Positions 1-8,171 of a stretch of 64,000 nucleotides of DNA are shown in pieces. Position numbers and translations under genes: made by a program. Source of the DNA: Streptomyces viridochromogenes DSM 40736 (GTDB lineage Bacteria > Actinomycetota > Actinomycetes > Streptomycetales > Streptomycetaceae); NCBI RefSeq assembly GCF_000158955.1, contig NZ_GG657757.1, forward strand, positions 7,465,447 to 7,529,446, in the 5' to 3' direction. Within the stretch, counting starts at the first letter, position 1; the number at the start of each line of letters is the position of its first letter. The notes beneath the pieces were generated by a model. It did not search any database and was not told the DNA's origin. It worked only from the letters and a program-made list of their open reading frames with translations.

Positions 1-1221
1 CGGGATCAGCTTCGTGCCCTGGTGGATGAGCTGGTAGTAGGCGTGCTGCCCGTTGGTGCCGGGCGTGCCCCACACCACCGGCCCCGTCTGCCACCGGACG
101 GGACGCCCCTGACGGTCCACCGACTTGCCGTTGGACTCCATGTCGAGCTGCTGGAGGTAGGCGGTGAACTTGGACAGGTAGTGGCTGTACGGCAGCACCG
201 CGTGCGACTGGGCGTCGTGGAAGTTGCCGTACCAGATGCCCAGCAGACCCATGATGAGAGGGGCGTTGGCCTCCGCGGGGGCGTTGCGGAAGTGCTCGTC
301 GACGATGCGGAAGCCGTCCAGCATCTCCCGGAACCGGTCCGGGCCGATGGCGATCATCAGGGACAGGCCGATCGCGGAGTCGTACGAGTAGCGGCCGCCG
401 ACCCAGTCCCAGAACTCGAACATGTTGTCGGTGTCGATGCCGAACGCGGCGACCTTCTCGGCGTTCGTCGACAGGGCGACGAAGTGCTTGGCGACGGCGG
501 CGTCGTCGCCGCCCAGACCGCTCAGCAGCCAGGAGCGCGCCGAGGTCGCGTTGGTGATGGTCTCGATCGTGGTGAAGGTCTTGGACGCGACGATGAACAG
601 CGTCTCCGCCGGATCCAGGTCGCGGACCGCCTCGTGCAGGTCGCAGCCGTCCACGTTCGACACGAAGCGGAACGTCATCGAACGGTCCGTGAACGGCCGC
701 AGCGCCTCGTACGCCATCGCCGGGCCCAGGTCCGAGCCGCCGATGCCGATGTTGACGACGTTGCGGATGCGCTTGCCGGTGTGGCCGGTCCACTCGCCGG
801 AGCGGACCCGGTCCGCGAAGGCGGTCATCTTGTCGAGCACGGCGTGCACCCTCGGGACGACGTTCTCGCCGTCGACCTCGACCACCGCGTCGCGCGGTGC
901 CCGCAGAGCGGTGTGCAGCACGGCCCGGTTCTCGGTGGTGTTGATCCTCTCGCCGCGGAACATCGCGTCGCGCAGCCCGAACACGTCGGTGGCTGCGGCC
1001 AGCTCCTGGAGCAGGGCCAGCGTCTCGTCCGTGACCAGGTGCTTGGAGTAGTCGATCCGCAGATCGCCCACGTGCACGACGTAGCGCTCGGCGCGCCCCG
1101 GGTCCGCCGCGAACAGGTCACGCAGGTCCGGCTGCGGCAGGGCGTCCCTGCGGTGGTCCTCCAGGGCGGTCCACTCGGGCCGCCGCGTGAGCTCGGGGGA
1201 ATCGGACAGCGGGTCAGACAT
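1..1221 (-). CDS. pgi: Glucose-6-phosphate isomerase (3' end cut off by window edge)
   Basis: Cytosolic isomerase converting glucose 6-phosphate and fructose 6-phosphate, joining glycolysis to the pentose phosphate genes encoded upstream. The frame is open from ATG at 1221 to base 1 (407 codons) with no stop, so roughly the last 140 residues of a normal ~550-residue protein lie outside the window. Visible family signatures are NIGIGGSDLGPAMAYE and the PGI signature DWVGGRYSYDSAIG. The ATG lies inside the end of opcA (8-bp overlap), implying translational coupling. It is the last visible gene of the tkt-tal-zwf-opcA-pgi operon. Identification is by clear motif and residue resemblance. Confidence 0.96.
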   Translation of the reverse strand, partial: MSDPLSDSPELTRRPEWTALEDHRRDALPQPDLRDLFAADPGRAERYVVHVGDLRIDYSKHLVTDETLALLQELAAATDVFGLRDAMFRGERINTTENRAVLHTALRAPRDAVVEVDGENVVPRVHAVLDKMTAFADRVRSGEWTGHTGKRIRNVVNIGIGGSDLGPAMAYEALRPFTDRSMTFRFVSNVDGCDLHEAVRDLDPAETLFIVASKTFTTIETITNATSARSWLLSGLGGDDAAVAKHFVALSTNAEKVAAFGIDTDNMFEFWDWVGGRYSYDSAIGLSLMIAIGPDRFREMLDGFRIVDEHFRNAPAEANAPLIMGLLGIWYGNFHDAQSHAVLPYSHYLSKFTAYLQQLDMESNGKSVDRQGRPVRWQTGPVVWGTPGTNGQHAYYQLIHQGTKLIP

Positions 1222-2149
1222 GAGCGGGGGTCTCCTCGGTTGCCTCACCGTTCAGGGCGATGGCGTACATCTCGTCCGCGTCGAGGCGCCGGAGCTCCTC
1301 GGCGATGAGCTCGGAGGTGGCACGGACCTTCAGCGCGAGGGTCCGGGGGGGCTGGCCCGGCAGGGTCAGCGTCGCCAGCGGCCCCTCGGGGCGGTCGATG
1401 ACGATCTCGCCCCGCTCCGTGCCCAGGCGGACCGCGGTCACGACCGGCCCGGCGGTGACCACACGGTCGACCCGGACGTGCAGCCGGGCCTCCAGCCAGC
1501 GGGCCAGCAGCTCGGCGGCCGGGTTGTCGGCCTCGGCCTCCACGGCCGCCGAGATGACCCGTTCCCGGGCCTGGTCCAGCGCCGCCGCAAGCATCGAACG
1601 CCAGGGCGTCAGCCGGGTCCAGGCGAGGTCGGTGTCGCCGGGCGCGTAGGAGCGGACCCGGGTCTGGAGCGCCTCCAGGGGGTTCTCGACCGCGTACAGG
1701 TCGGTGATCCGCCGCTGGGCCAGTGCCCCGAGCGGGTCCTTCGAGGGCACCTCGGGTGCCTCCACCGGCCACCAGACCACCACCGGCGCGTCCGGCAGCA
1801 GCAGCGGCAGTACCACCGAGTCGGCGTGGTCGGACACCTCGCCGTAGGTGCGCAGCACCACCGTCTCGCCGGTGCCCGCGTCGGCGCCGACCCGGACCTC
1901 GGCGTCCAGCCGGGACTGGGTGCGGTCGCGCGGGGTGCGGGCCTGGCGCTTGATGACGACCAGGGTGCGCGAGGGGTGCTCGTGCGAGGCCTCCTCGGCC
2001 GCCTTGATCGAGTCGTAGGCGTTCTCCTCGTCCGTGACGATCACCATCGTCAGGACCATGCCCACGGCCGGTGTGCCGATAGCGCGGCGGCCCTGCACCA
2101 GCGCCTTGTTGATCTTGCTTGCCGTGGTGTCGGTCAGGTCGATCTTCAT
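1214..2149 (-). CDS. opcA: Glucose-6-phosphate dehydrogenase assembly protein OpcA
   Basis: OpcA is required for assembly or activation of glucose-6-phosphate dehydrogenase in actinobacteria and cyanobacteria. The product is 311 residues, beginning MKIDLTDTTASKINKAL, with the typical LPLLLPDAPVVVWWP core segment. An upstream in-frame start would add 20 residues, but ATG 2149 forms an ATGA overlap with the zwf stop, so I chose it. The stop overlaps the pgi start by 8 bp. Its place directly behind zwf matches the usual actinobacterial arrangement and supports co-expression with its partner enzyme. Confidence 0.95.
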   Translation of the reverse strand: MKIDLTDTTASKINKALVQGRRAIGTPAVGMVLTMVIVTDEENAYDSIKAAEEASHEHPSRTLVVIKRQARTPRDRTQSRLDAEVRVGADAGTGETVVLRTYGEVSDHADSVVLPLLLPDAPVVVWWPVEAPEVPSKDPLGALAQRRITDLYAVENPLEALQTRVRSYAPGDTDLAWTRLTPWRSMLAAALDQARERVISAAVEAEADNPAAELLARWLEARLHVRVDRVVTAGPVVTAVRLGTERGEIVIDRPEGPLATLTLPGQPPRTLALKVRATSELIAEELRRLDADEMYAIALNGEATEETPAHV

Positions 2150-3813
2150 GGCCTGCGCCAGCTCCGTCCGTCTCGTGTGAGCATCTCGTCGGCTTCCGCG
2201 GGTCCCCAACTGCCCGAGGCGTACTGCGCGGGCCGGCCGTGCGTGGCCCAGTACTGCTCGATCGGGTCGAGGATCTTCCAGGACTCTTCCACTTCCTGGT
2301 GACGGGGGAACAGGTTGGCGTCGCCCAGGAGCACGTCAAGGATCAGTCGTTCGTACGCCTCGGGGCTCGATTCGGTGAACGACTCGCCGTAGGCGAAGTC
2401 CATCGTCACGTCCCGGATCTCCATCGACGTGCCGGGGACCTTGGAGCCGAAGCGGACCGTCATGCCCTCGTCCGGCTGGACGCGGATGACGATCGCGTTG
2501 GAGCCCAGCTCCTCGGTCGCGGTGGAGTCGAAGGGGGAGTGCGGGGCCCGCTGGAACACGACCGCGATCTCGGTGACGCGGCGGCCCAGGCGCTTGCCGG
2601 TGCGCAGGTAGAACGGGACGCCCGCCCAGCGGCGGTTGTCGACCTGGAGCTTGACCGCGGCGTACGTGTCGGTCGTGGAGGCCTGGTCGATGCCCTCCTC
2701 CTCCAGGTACCCGCTGACCTTCGTGCCGCCCTGCCAGCCGTCCGCGTACTGTCCGCGCACGGTGTGCCTGCCCAGGTCCTCCGGCAGCCGCACGGCCCGG
2801 AGCACCTTCAGCTTCTCGGTGAGCAGCGACGCCGCGTCGAAGGCGGCCGGCTCCTCCATGGCGGTGAGCGCCATCAGCTGGAGCAGGTGGTTCTGGATGA
2901 CGTCCCGGGCGGCGCCGATGCCGTCGTAGTACCCGGCCCGGCCGCCGATGCCGATGTCCTCGGCCATCGTGATCTGCACATGGTCCACGTACGACCGGTT
3001 CCAGATCGGCTCGAACATCTGGTTGGCGAAACGCAGCGCCAGGATGTTCTGGACGGTCTCCTTGCCGAGGTAGTGGTCGATGCGGAAGACCTGCTCGGGA
3101 TCGAACACGTCGTGCACGAGCGAGTTGAGCTCCTCGGCCGACTTCAGGTCGTGCCCGAACGGCTTCTCGATGACCGCACGGCGCCAGGAGTCCTCCCCGG
3201 CGTCGGCCAGCCCGTGCTTCTTCAGCTGCTGGACGACCTTGGGGAAGAACTTGGGCGGCACCGAGAGGTAGAAGGCGTAGTTGCCGCCGGTGCCCCGGGA
3301 GGCGTCCAGCTCGTCCACGGCGGAGCGCAGCTGCTTGAACGCCGTGTCGTCGTCGAAGTCGCCCGGTATGAACCGCATGCCCTCGGAGAGCTGCTGCCAG
3401 ACCTCCTCGCGGAACGGGGTCCGGGCGTGCTCACGGACCGCGTCGTGCACCACCTGCGCGAAGTCCTGGTCCTCCCAGTCGCGGCGGGCGAAGCCCACCA
3501 GCGAGAAGCCCGGCGGCAGCAGACCGCGATTGGCCAGGTCGTACACGGCCGGCATCAGCTTCTTGCGGGACAGGTCGCCGGTCACGCCGAAGATGACGAG
3601 CCCGGAGGGGCCGGCGATCCTGGGCAGACGGCGGTCCTGGGCATCGCGCAGCGGGTTGGTGAAGTCGGGGTCGCCGTGCTCCGCGGGCGGGGCCGCGTGG
3701 CCGCTCACCCCGGTCTGCTCCACCCCGGCCGCCTCCTGGGCGGCCCGGGCCTCCTTGTCCTCCTTGGTGCCGATGGTCTCCTGCTCGGCCGTCTGGGGGA
3801 TCTGCTCGCTCAT
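2146..3813 (-). CDS. zwf: Glucose-6-phosphate 1-dehydrogenase
   Basis: NADP-dependent oxidation of glucose 6-phosphate to 6-phosphogluconolactone, first step of the oxidative pentose phosphate pathway. The 555-residue product carries the nucleotide-binding motif GVTGDLSRKKL (about residue 75) and the active-site motif RIDHYLGKE. The N-terminus has about 45 extra, charged, Ala/Glu-rich residues before the conserved NPLRDAQDRRLPRIAGPSG. Most Streptomyces paralogues begin close to that point. ATG 3813 makes an ATGA overlap with the tal stop, so the long start is likely real. An internal start at the conserved block cannot be excluded. Confidence 0.95.
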   Translation of the reverse strand: MSEQIPQTAEQETIGTKEDKEARAAQEAAGVEQTGVSGHAAPPAEHGDPDFTNPLRDAQDRRLPRIAGPSGLVIFGVTGDLSRKKLMPAVYDLANRGLLPPGFSLVGFARRDWEDQDFAQVVHDAVREHARTPFREEVWQQLSEGMRFIPGDFDDDTAFKQLRSAVDELDASRGTGGNYAFYLSVPPKFFPKVVQQLKKHGLADAGEDSWRRAVIEKPFGHDLKSAEELNSLVHDVFDPEQVFRIDHYLGKETVQNILALRFANQMFEPIWNRSYVDHVQITMAEDIGIGGRAGYYDGIGAARDVIQNHLLQLMALTAMEEPAAFDAASLLTEKLKVLRAVRLPEDLGRHTVRGQYADGWQGGTKVSGYLEEEGIDQASTTDTYAAVKLQVDNRRWAGVPFYLRTGKRLGRRVTEIAVVFQRAPHSPFDSTATEELGSNAIVIRVQPDEGMTVRFGSKVPGTSMEIRDVTMDFAYGESFTESSPEAYERLILDVLLGDANLFPRHQEVEESWKILDPIEQYWATHGRPAQYASGSWGPAEADEMLTRDGRSWRRP

Positions 3814-4946
3814 TCCGCGTCAACTCCCTTGCTGTTCAAGGACTTGGTGACCGCGTCCAGCAGGTCCTGCCAGGCCACCTCGAACTTGGCCACGCCCTCG
3901 TACTCCAGTTGCCGCACCACCTCGTCGTATGCAATGCCGAGCCGGGCCACGGCCGCCAGGTCGGCGCGCGCCTGGGCGTAACCGCCGGTGACGGTGTCGC
4001 CCTGGACGCCGCCGTGGTCGGCGACGGCGTTCAGTGTGGCCTCCGGCATCGTGTTGACCGTGCCGGGGGCGACCAGCTCGTCCACGTACAGGGTGTCCTT
4101 GTAGGCGGGGTCCTTCACACCGGTGGAGGCCCAAAGGGGGCGCTGCCGGTTCGCCCGGGCGCCTCCCAGGGCCTGCCAGCGTGCTCCGGCGAAGACCTCT
4201 TCGTACGCCTCGTAGGCCAGCCGGGCGTTGGCCAGCGCCGCCCTGCCCTTGAGGGCGAGGGCCTCGTCCGTGCCCAGCAGCGTGAGGCGCTTGTCGATCT
4301 CGGAGTCGACACGGGAGACGAAGAAGGACGCGACCGAGTGGATGGCGGACAGGTCGTGACCGGCCGCCTGGGCCTGCTCCAGCCCGGCGAGGTAGGCGTC
4401 CATCACCTCGCGGTAGCGCTCCAGCGAGAAGATCAGCGTCACGTTCACACTGATGCCCGCGCCGATCACCTCGGTGATCGCCGGCAGGCCGGCCTTCGTC
4501 GCCGGGATCTTGATCATCACGTTGGGGCGGTCCACCAGCCAGGCCAGCTGCCGGGCCTCGGCGACGGTCGCCGTCGTGTCGTGGGCCAGGCGCGGGTCCA
4601 CCTCGATGGACACCCGGCCGTCCCGGCCGCCGGTGGCGTCGTACACCGGCCGCAGGACGTCGGCGGCGGCCCGGACGTCGGCGGTCGTCATCATGCGGAC
4701 GGCCTCGTCGACGGTGACGCCCCGCACCGCCAGGTCCGCGAGCTGCGCCTCGTAGCCCTCGCCGGAGCCGATGGCGGTCTGGAAGATGGACGGATTGGTG
4801 GTGACGCCGACGACATTCCTCGTGGCGACGAGCTCGGCCAGGTCGCCGGACTCGATCCGCCGGCGGGACAGGTCGTCCAGCCAGATCGACACGCCCTCGT
4901 CGGACAGGCGCTTGAGTGCTCCCGCGTGCGCGGTCGCTTCGGTCAC
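3810..4946 (-). CDS. tal: Transaldolase
   Basis: Transfers a dihydroxyacetone unit between sedoheptulose 7-phosphate and glyceraldehyde 3-phosphate in the non-oxidative pentose phosphate pathway. The Schiff-base lysine motif MIKIPATKAG and the motif VGVTTNPSIFQ are present, and the length (378 residues) fits the long actinobacterial transaldolase type. I chose GTG 4946 because a GAAAGAAG ribosome-binding site lies about 8 nt upstream. A second in-frame GTG at 4982 would overlap the tkt stop and add 12 residues. The stop overlaps zwf in an ATGA. Confidence 0.95.
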   Translation of the reverse strand: MTEATAHAGALKRLSDEGVSIWLDDLSRRRIESGDLAELVATRNVVGVTTNPSIFQTAIGSGEGYEAQLADLAVRGVTVDEAVRMMTTADVRAAADVLRPVYDATGGRDGRVSIEVDPRLAHDTTATVAEARQLAWLVDRPNVMIKIPATKAGLPAITEVIGAGISVNVTLIFSLERYREVMDAYLAGLEQAQAAGHDLSAIHSVASFFVSRVDSEIDKRLTLLGTDEALALKGRAALANARLAYEAYEEVFAGARWQALGGARANRQRPLWASTGVKDPAYKDTLYVDELVAPGTVNTMPEATLNAVADHGGVQGDTVTGGYAQARADLAAVARLGIAYDEVVRQLEYEGVAKFEVAWQDLLDAVTKSLNSKGVDAE

Positions 4947-4974
4947 AATGATCAACTTCTTTCGGGCGTTCGGA

Positions 4975-7050
4975 TCAGTCACGCGCGGCGGCGAGGGACT
5001 CGCGGGCCGCGGCGACGACGTTCTCGGGGGTGAAGCCGTACTCGGCGAACAGGGTCTTCGCGTCGGCGGAGGCGCCGAAGTGCTCCAGGGAGACGATGCG
5101 TCCCGCGTCCCCGACGAACCGGTACCAGGTCAGGCCGATGCCGGCCTCGACGGCGACCCGGGCCTTCACGGACGGCGGCAGGACGCGGTCGCGGTACGCG
5201 CGCGGCTGCTCCTCGAACCACTCCACGGACGGCATCGACACGACACGGGTGGGCACGCCCGCCGCCTGGAGGCGCTCACGGGCTTCGGCGGCGACGTGCA
5301 CCTCGGACCCGGTGGCGATCAGGATCACCTGAGGCTCGCCGCCTTCCGCCTCGAACCGCACGTAACCGCCCCGCGCCGCCTCCGGGTCCGGCTCGTACGT
5401 CGGCACGCCCTGGCGGGTGAGCGCGAGGCCGTGCGGGGCCGGGTCGGTGGAGTGCCGCCGGAGGATCTCGGCCCAGGCGACGGCGGTCTCGTTGGCGTCG
5501 GCCGGACGGACGACGTTCAGGCCCGGGATCGCCCGCAGCGCGGCCAGATGCTCCACCGGCTGGTGGGTCGGGCCGTCCTCGCCGAGGCCGATGGAGTCGT
5601 GCGTCCACACGTACGTCACCGGCAGCTGCATCAGGGCCGACATACGGACGGCGTTGCGCATGTAGTCGGAGAACACCAGGAAGGTGCCGCCGTAGACGCG
5701 CGTGTTCCCGTGCAGCGCGATGCCGTTCATCTCCGCGGCCATGGAGAATTCGCGGATGCCGAAGTGGACCGTCCGTCCGTAGGGGTCGGCCTCCGGCAGC
5801 GGGTTGCCCGTGGGGAGGAAGGAGCTGGTCTTGTCGATCGTGGTGTTGTTGGAGCCGGCCAGGTCGGCCGAGCCGCCCCACAGCTCCGGGATGACCCCGC
5901 CGAGCGCCTGGAGCACCTTGCCGGACGCGGCGCGCGTGGCGACCGCCTTGCCGGGCTCGAACACCGGCAGGGCGTCCTCCCAGCCCGCGGGCAGCTCGCC
6001 CTTGCTGACCCGGTCGAAGGTGACGGCGCGCTCCGGGTTCTCGCCGCGCCAGGCGGCGATCCGCTTGTCCCAGGCGGCGTGCGCCTCGGCGCCCCGGTCC
6101 AGGGCCCCGCGGGTGTGGGCCAGCACCTCGTCGGCGACCGCGAAGCTCTGCTCCGGGTCGAAGCCGAGGAGGCGCTTGGTGGCGGCGACCTCGTCCGCGC
6201 CGAGAGCCGAGCCGTGCGAGGCCTCGGTGTTCCGCGCGTTCGGCGCGGGCCAGGCGATGATCGTGCGCATCGCGATGATCGAGGGCCGTCCGGTCTCGGC
6301 CTGAGCCGCCTTCAGCGCCGCGTGGAGCGCGCGCACGTCGACGTCACCGTCGTCCTGCGGCTCGATCCGCTGCACGTGCCAGCCGTACGCCTCGTAGCGC
6401 TTTTGCACGTCCTCGGAGAACGCGGTCGCGGTGTCGCCCTCGATGGAGATGTGGTTGTCGTCGTAGAGGAAGACAAGATTGCCGAGCTTCTGGTGGCCGG
6501 CCAGCGAGGAGGCCTCCGCGGAGACGCCCTCCTGGAGGTCGCCGTCGGAGACGATCGCCCAGATCGTGTGGTCGAAGGGCGACTCGCCCTCCGGGGCCTC
6601 CGGGTCGAACAGGCCACGCTCGTAACGGGCGGCCATCGCCATGCCGACCGCGTTCGCGACGCCCTGGCCGAGCGGGCCGGTGGTGGTCTCCACGCCCGCG
6701 GTGTGCCCGTACTCGGGGTGCCCGGGGGTCCGGGAGCCGTGCGTACGGAACGCCTTCAGGTCGTCCAGCTCCAGCTCGTAGCCCGCGAGGTACAGCTGCG
6801 TGTAGAGGGTCAGCGAGGTGTGGCCGGGGGAGAGGACGAAGCGGTCACGGCCGGCCCACTCCGGGTCGGCGGGGTCGTGCCGCATCATCTTCTGAAAGAT
6901 CGTGTAGGCGGCCGGTGCCAGGCTCATCGCGGTGCCGGGGTGGCCGTTGCCGACCCGCTGGACGGCGTCGGCGGCCAGCAGCCGGGCGGTGTCGACGGCA
7001 CGCCGGTCGAGTTCGGTCCATTCGAAGGTGTCCGCTGTCTGCGTGCTCAT
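4975..7050 (-). CDS. tkt: Transketolase
   Basis: Thiamine-diphosphate enzyme moving two-carbon ketol units between sugar phosphates. The 691-residue product contains GNGHPGTAMSLAP, the diphosphate-binding motif SDGDLQEGVSAEA with downstream YDDNH, and the pyrimidine-domain segment GLGEDGPTHQPVEHL, all in the usual order. ATG 7050 is preceded by GAGGAC at a good distance. A TTG two codons upstream is less likely. It is the promoter-proximal gene of the pentose phosphate operon and is divergent from the AraC regulator at 7208. Confidence 0.96.
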   Translation of the reverse strand: MSTQTADTFEWTELDRRAVDTARLLAADAVQRVGNGHPGTAMSLAPAAYTIFQKMMRHDPADPEWAGRDRFVLSPGHTSLTLYTQLYLAGYELELDDLKAFRTHGSRTPGHPEYGHTAGVETTTGPLGQGVANAVGMAMAARYERGLFDPEAPEGESPFDHTIWAIVSDGDLQEGVSAEASSLAGHQKLGNLVFLYDDNHISIEGDTATAFSEDVQKRYEAYGWHVQRIEPQDDGDVDVRALHAALKAAQAETGRPSIIAMRTIIAWPAPNARNTEASHGSALGADEVAATKRLLGFDPEQSFAVADEVLAHTRGALDRGAEAHAAWDKRIAAWRGENPERAVTFDRVSKGELPAGWEDALPVFEPGKAVATRAASGKVLQALGGVIPELWGGSADLAGSNNTTIDKTSSFLPTGNPLPEADPYGRTVHFGIREFSMAAEMNGIALHGNTRVYGGTFLVFSDYMRNAVRMSALMQLPVTYVWTHDSIGLGEDGPTHQPVEHLAALRAIPGLNVVRPADANETAVAWAEILRRHSTDPAPHGLALTRQGVPTYEPDPEAARGGYVRFEAEGGEPQVILIATGSEVHVAAEARERLQAAGVPTRVVSMPSVEWFEEQPRAYRDRVLPPSVKARVAVEAGIGLTWYRFVGDAGRIVSLEHFGASADAKTLFAEYGFTPENVVAAARESLAAARD

Positions 7051-7207
7051 CTTCAAGAAGTCCTCGATGGGAGCGAAGTGGCTGGTCTGACGCGTACAAA
7101 ACTAAAAGTCTGACTTATTGGAAGGAAGGTCGCCGTGTGCCAGCCTGTGGTGAAAGTGGGACAGCGGGCGGCAGCGCGGCGCGCGAACGGGGCGGTACGA
7201 GGCGGGC
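7051..7207. promoter_or_regulatory. Divergent promoter region tkt / araC with spaced direct repeat
   Basis: This intergenic stretch is locally AT-rich (around 7097-7120). It contains two copies of GTCTGAC in direct orientation at 7085-7091 and 7108-7114, whose starts lie 23 bp apart. AraC-family activators commonly bind direct repeats about two helical turns apart, so this is a candidate site for the adjacent regulator acting on tkt, on itself, or on both. I did not find a convincing -35/-10 pair. Confidence 0.45.
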
Positions 7208-8110
7208 ATGGTGGATATGGCGGATATCGCGGACAGAGGACTCCAGGGCGGCGACGGGATCGATACCTTCCCCTTCCCGGTCGAGCTGAGCGTCGGCGGC
7301 GTCGGCATGCAGGTCGGCCCGATGGGTACCGGCCGCACCTGGCATGCCGACGCGCCGCTGGAGCGCGTGCACCGCATCGACTTCCATGTCGTGATGCTCT
7401 TCGGCGAGGGCCCGGTCCGGCACATGGTCGACTTCACCGAGTACGAGGCCACGTCCGGTGACCTGCTGTGGATCCGCCCGGGGCAGGTCCACCGCTTCTC
7501 ACCGACCAGCGAGTACCGCGGAACCGTGCTCACCATGCAGCCGGGCTTCCTGCCCCGCGCGACCGTGGAGGCCACCGGCCTGTACCGCTACGATCTGCCG
7601 CCGCTGCTGAGACCCGACCCGGCTGGGCTCGCCGGTCTGCGGAACTCGCTCGGCCAGCTGCGTCGCGAGTACGAGGACACGTCCACCCTGCCGCTCAGCC
7701 TGCACATCGCCGTGCTGCGCCACTCGCTGACGGCGTTCCTGCTGCGGCTCGCCCACCTGGCCGCGAGCGCGGAGTCCGTCAGCCGGCGGTCCGACTCCAC
7801 CTTCACCCGCTTCCGGGACGCGGTGGAGCGGGACTTCGCCACCAACCACAGCGTCAGCGCCTACGCCGACGCCCTCGGTTACTCCCGCCGTACCCTGGTC
7901 CGCGCGGTCCGCGCCGCCACCGGCGACACCCCCAAGGCCTTCATCGACAAGCGCGTCGTCCTGGAGGCCAAGCGGCTCCTCGCCCACACCGAGCTGCCGA
8001 TCGGCCGGGTCGGCGCGGCGGTCGGCTTCCCCGACGCCGCGAACTTCTCCAAGTTCTTCCACCAGCACACGGACCAGACCCCGGCGGTGTTCCGGGCGGA
8101 GTTGCGCTGA
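7208..8110 (+). CDS. AraC family transcriptional regulator
   Basis: DNA-binding regulator of 300 residues. The N-terminal half looks like a cupin-type ligand-binding domain (EYEATSGDLLWIRPGQVHRF). The C-terminal ~100 residues form the double helix-turn-helix of the AraC/XylS family, with YADALGYSRRTLVRAVRAAT and the conserved second-helix region VGFPDAANFSKFFHQHT. ATG 7208 is preceded by GAGGCG. ATG 7217 is an alternative start. It is divergent from the pentose phosphate operon, which makes tkt a plausible target. The effector is unknown. Confidence 0.9.
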   Translation: MVDMADIADRGLQGGDGIDTFPFPVELSVGGVGMQVGPMGTGRTWHADAPLERVHRIDFHVVMLFGEGPVRHMVDFTEYEATSGDLLWIRPGQVHRFSPTSEYRGTVLTMQPGFLPRATVEATGLYRYDLPPLLRPDPAGLAGLRNSLGQLRREYEDTSTLPLSLHIAVLRHSLTAFLLRLAHLAASAESVSRRSDSTFTRFRDAVERDFATNHSVSAYADALGYSRRTLVRAVRAATGDTPKAFIDKRVVLEAKRLLAHTELPIGRVGAAVGFPDAANFSKFFHQHTDQTPAVFRAELR

Positions 8111-8122
8111 GGGCAGTGGGAA

Positions 8123-8148
8123 GGGGCCCCACGCGCGCGTGGAGCCCC
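8123..8148. terminator. Bidirectional hairpin between convergent araC and GH16 genes
   Basis: A 26-nt inverted repeat, GGGGCCCCACGCG with CGCGTGGAGCCCC, forms a 13-bp stem with one mismatch and almost no loop. It sits 12 bp after the araC stop and 24 bp after the stop of the converging glucanase gene. There is no U-tract, which is usual for Streptomyces terminators. Confidence 0.65.
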
Positions 8149-8171
8149 GGTCGGGGACGGGCCGGCCCGAA

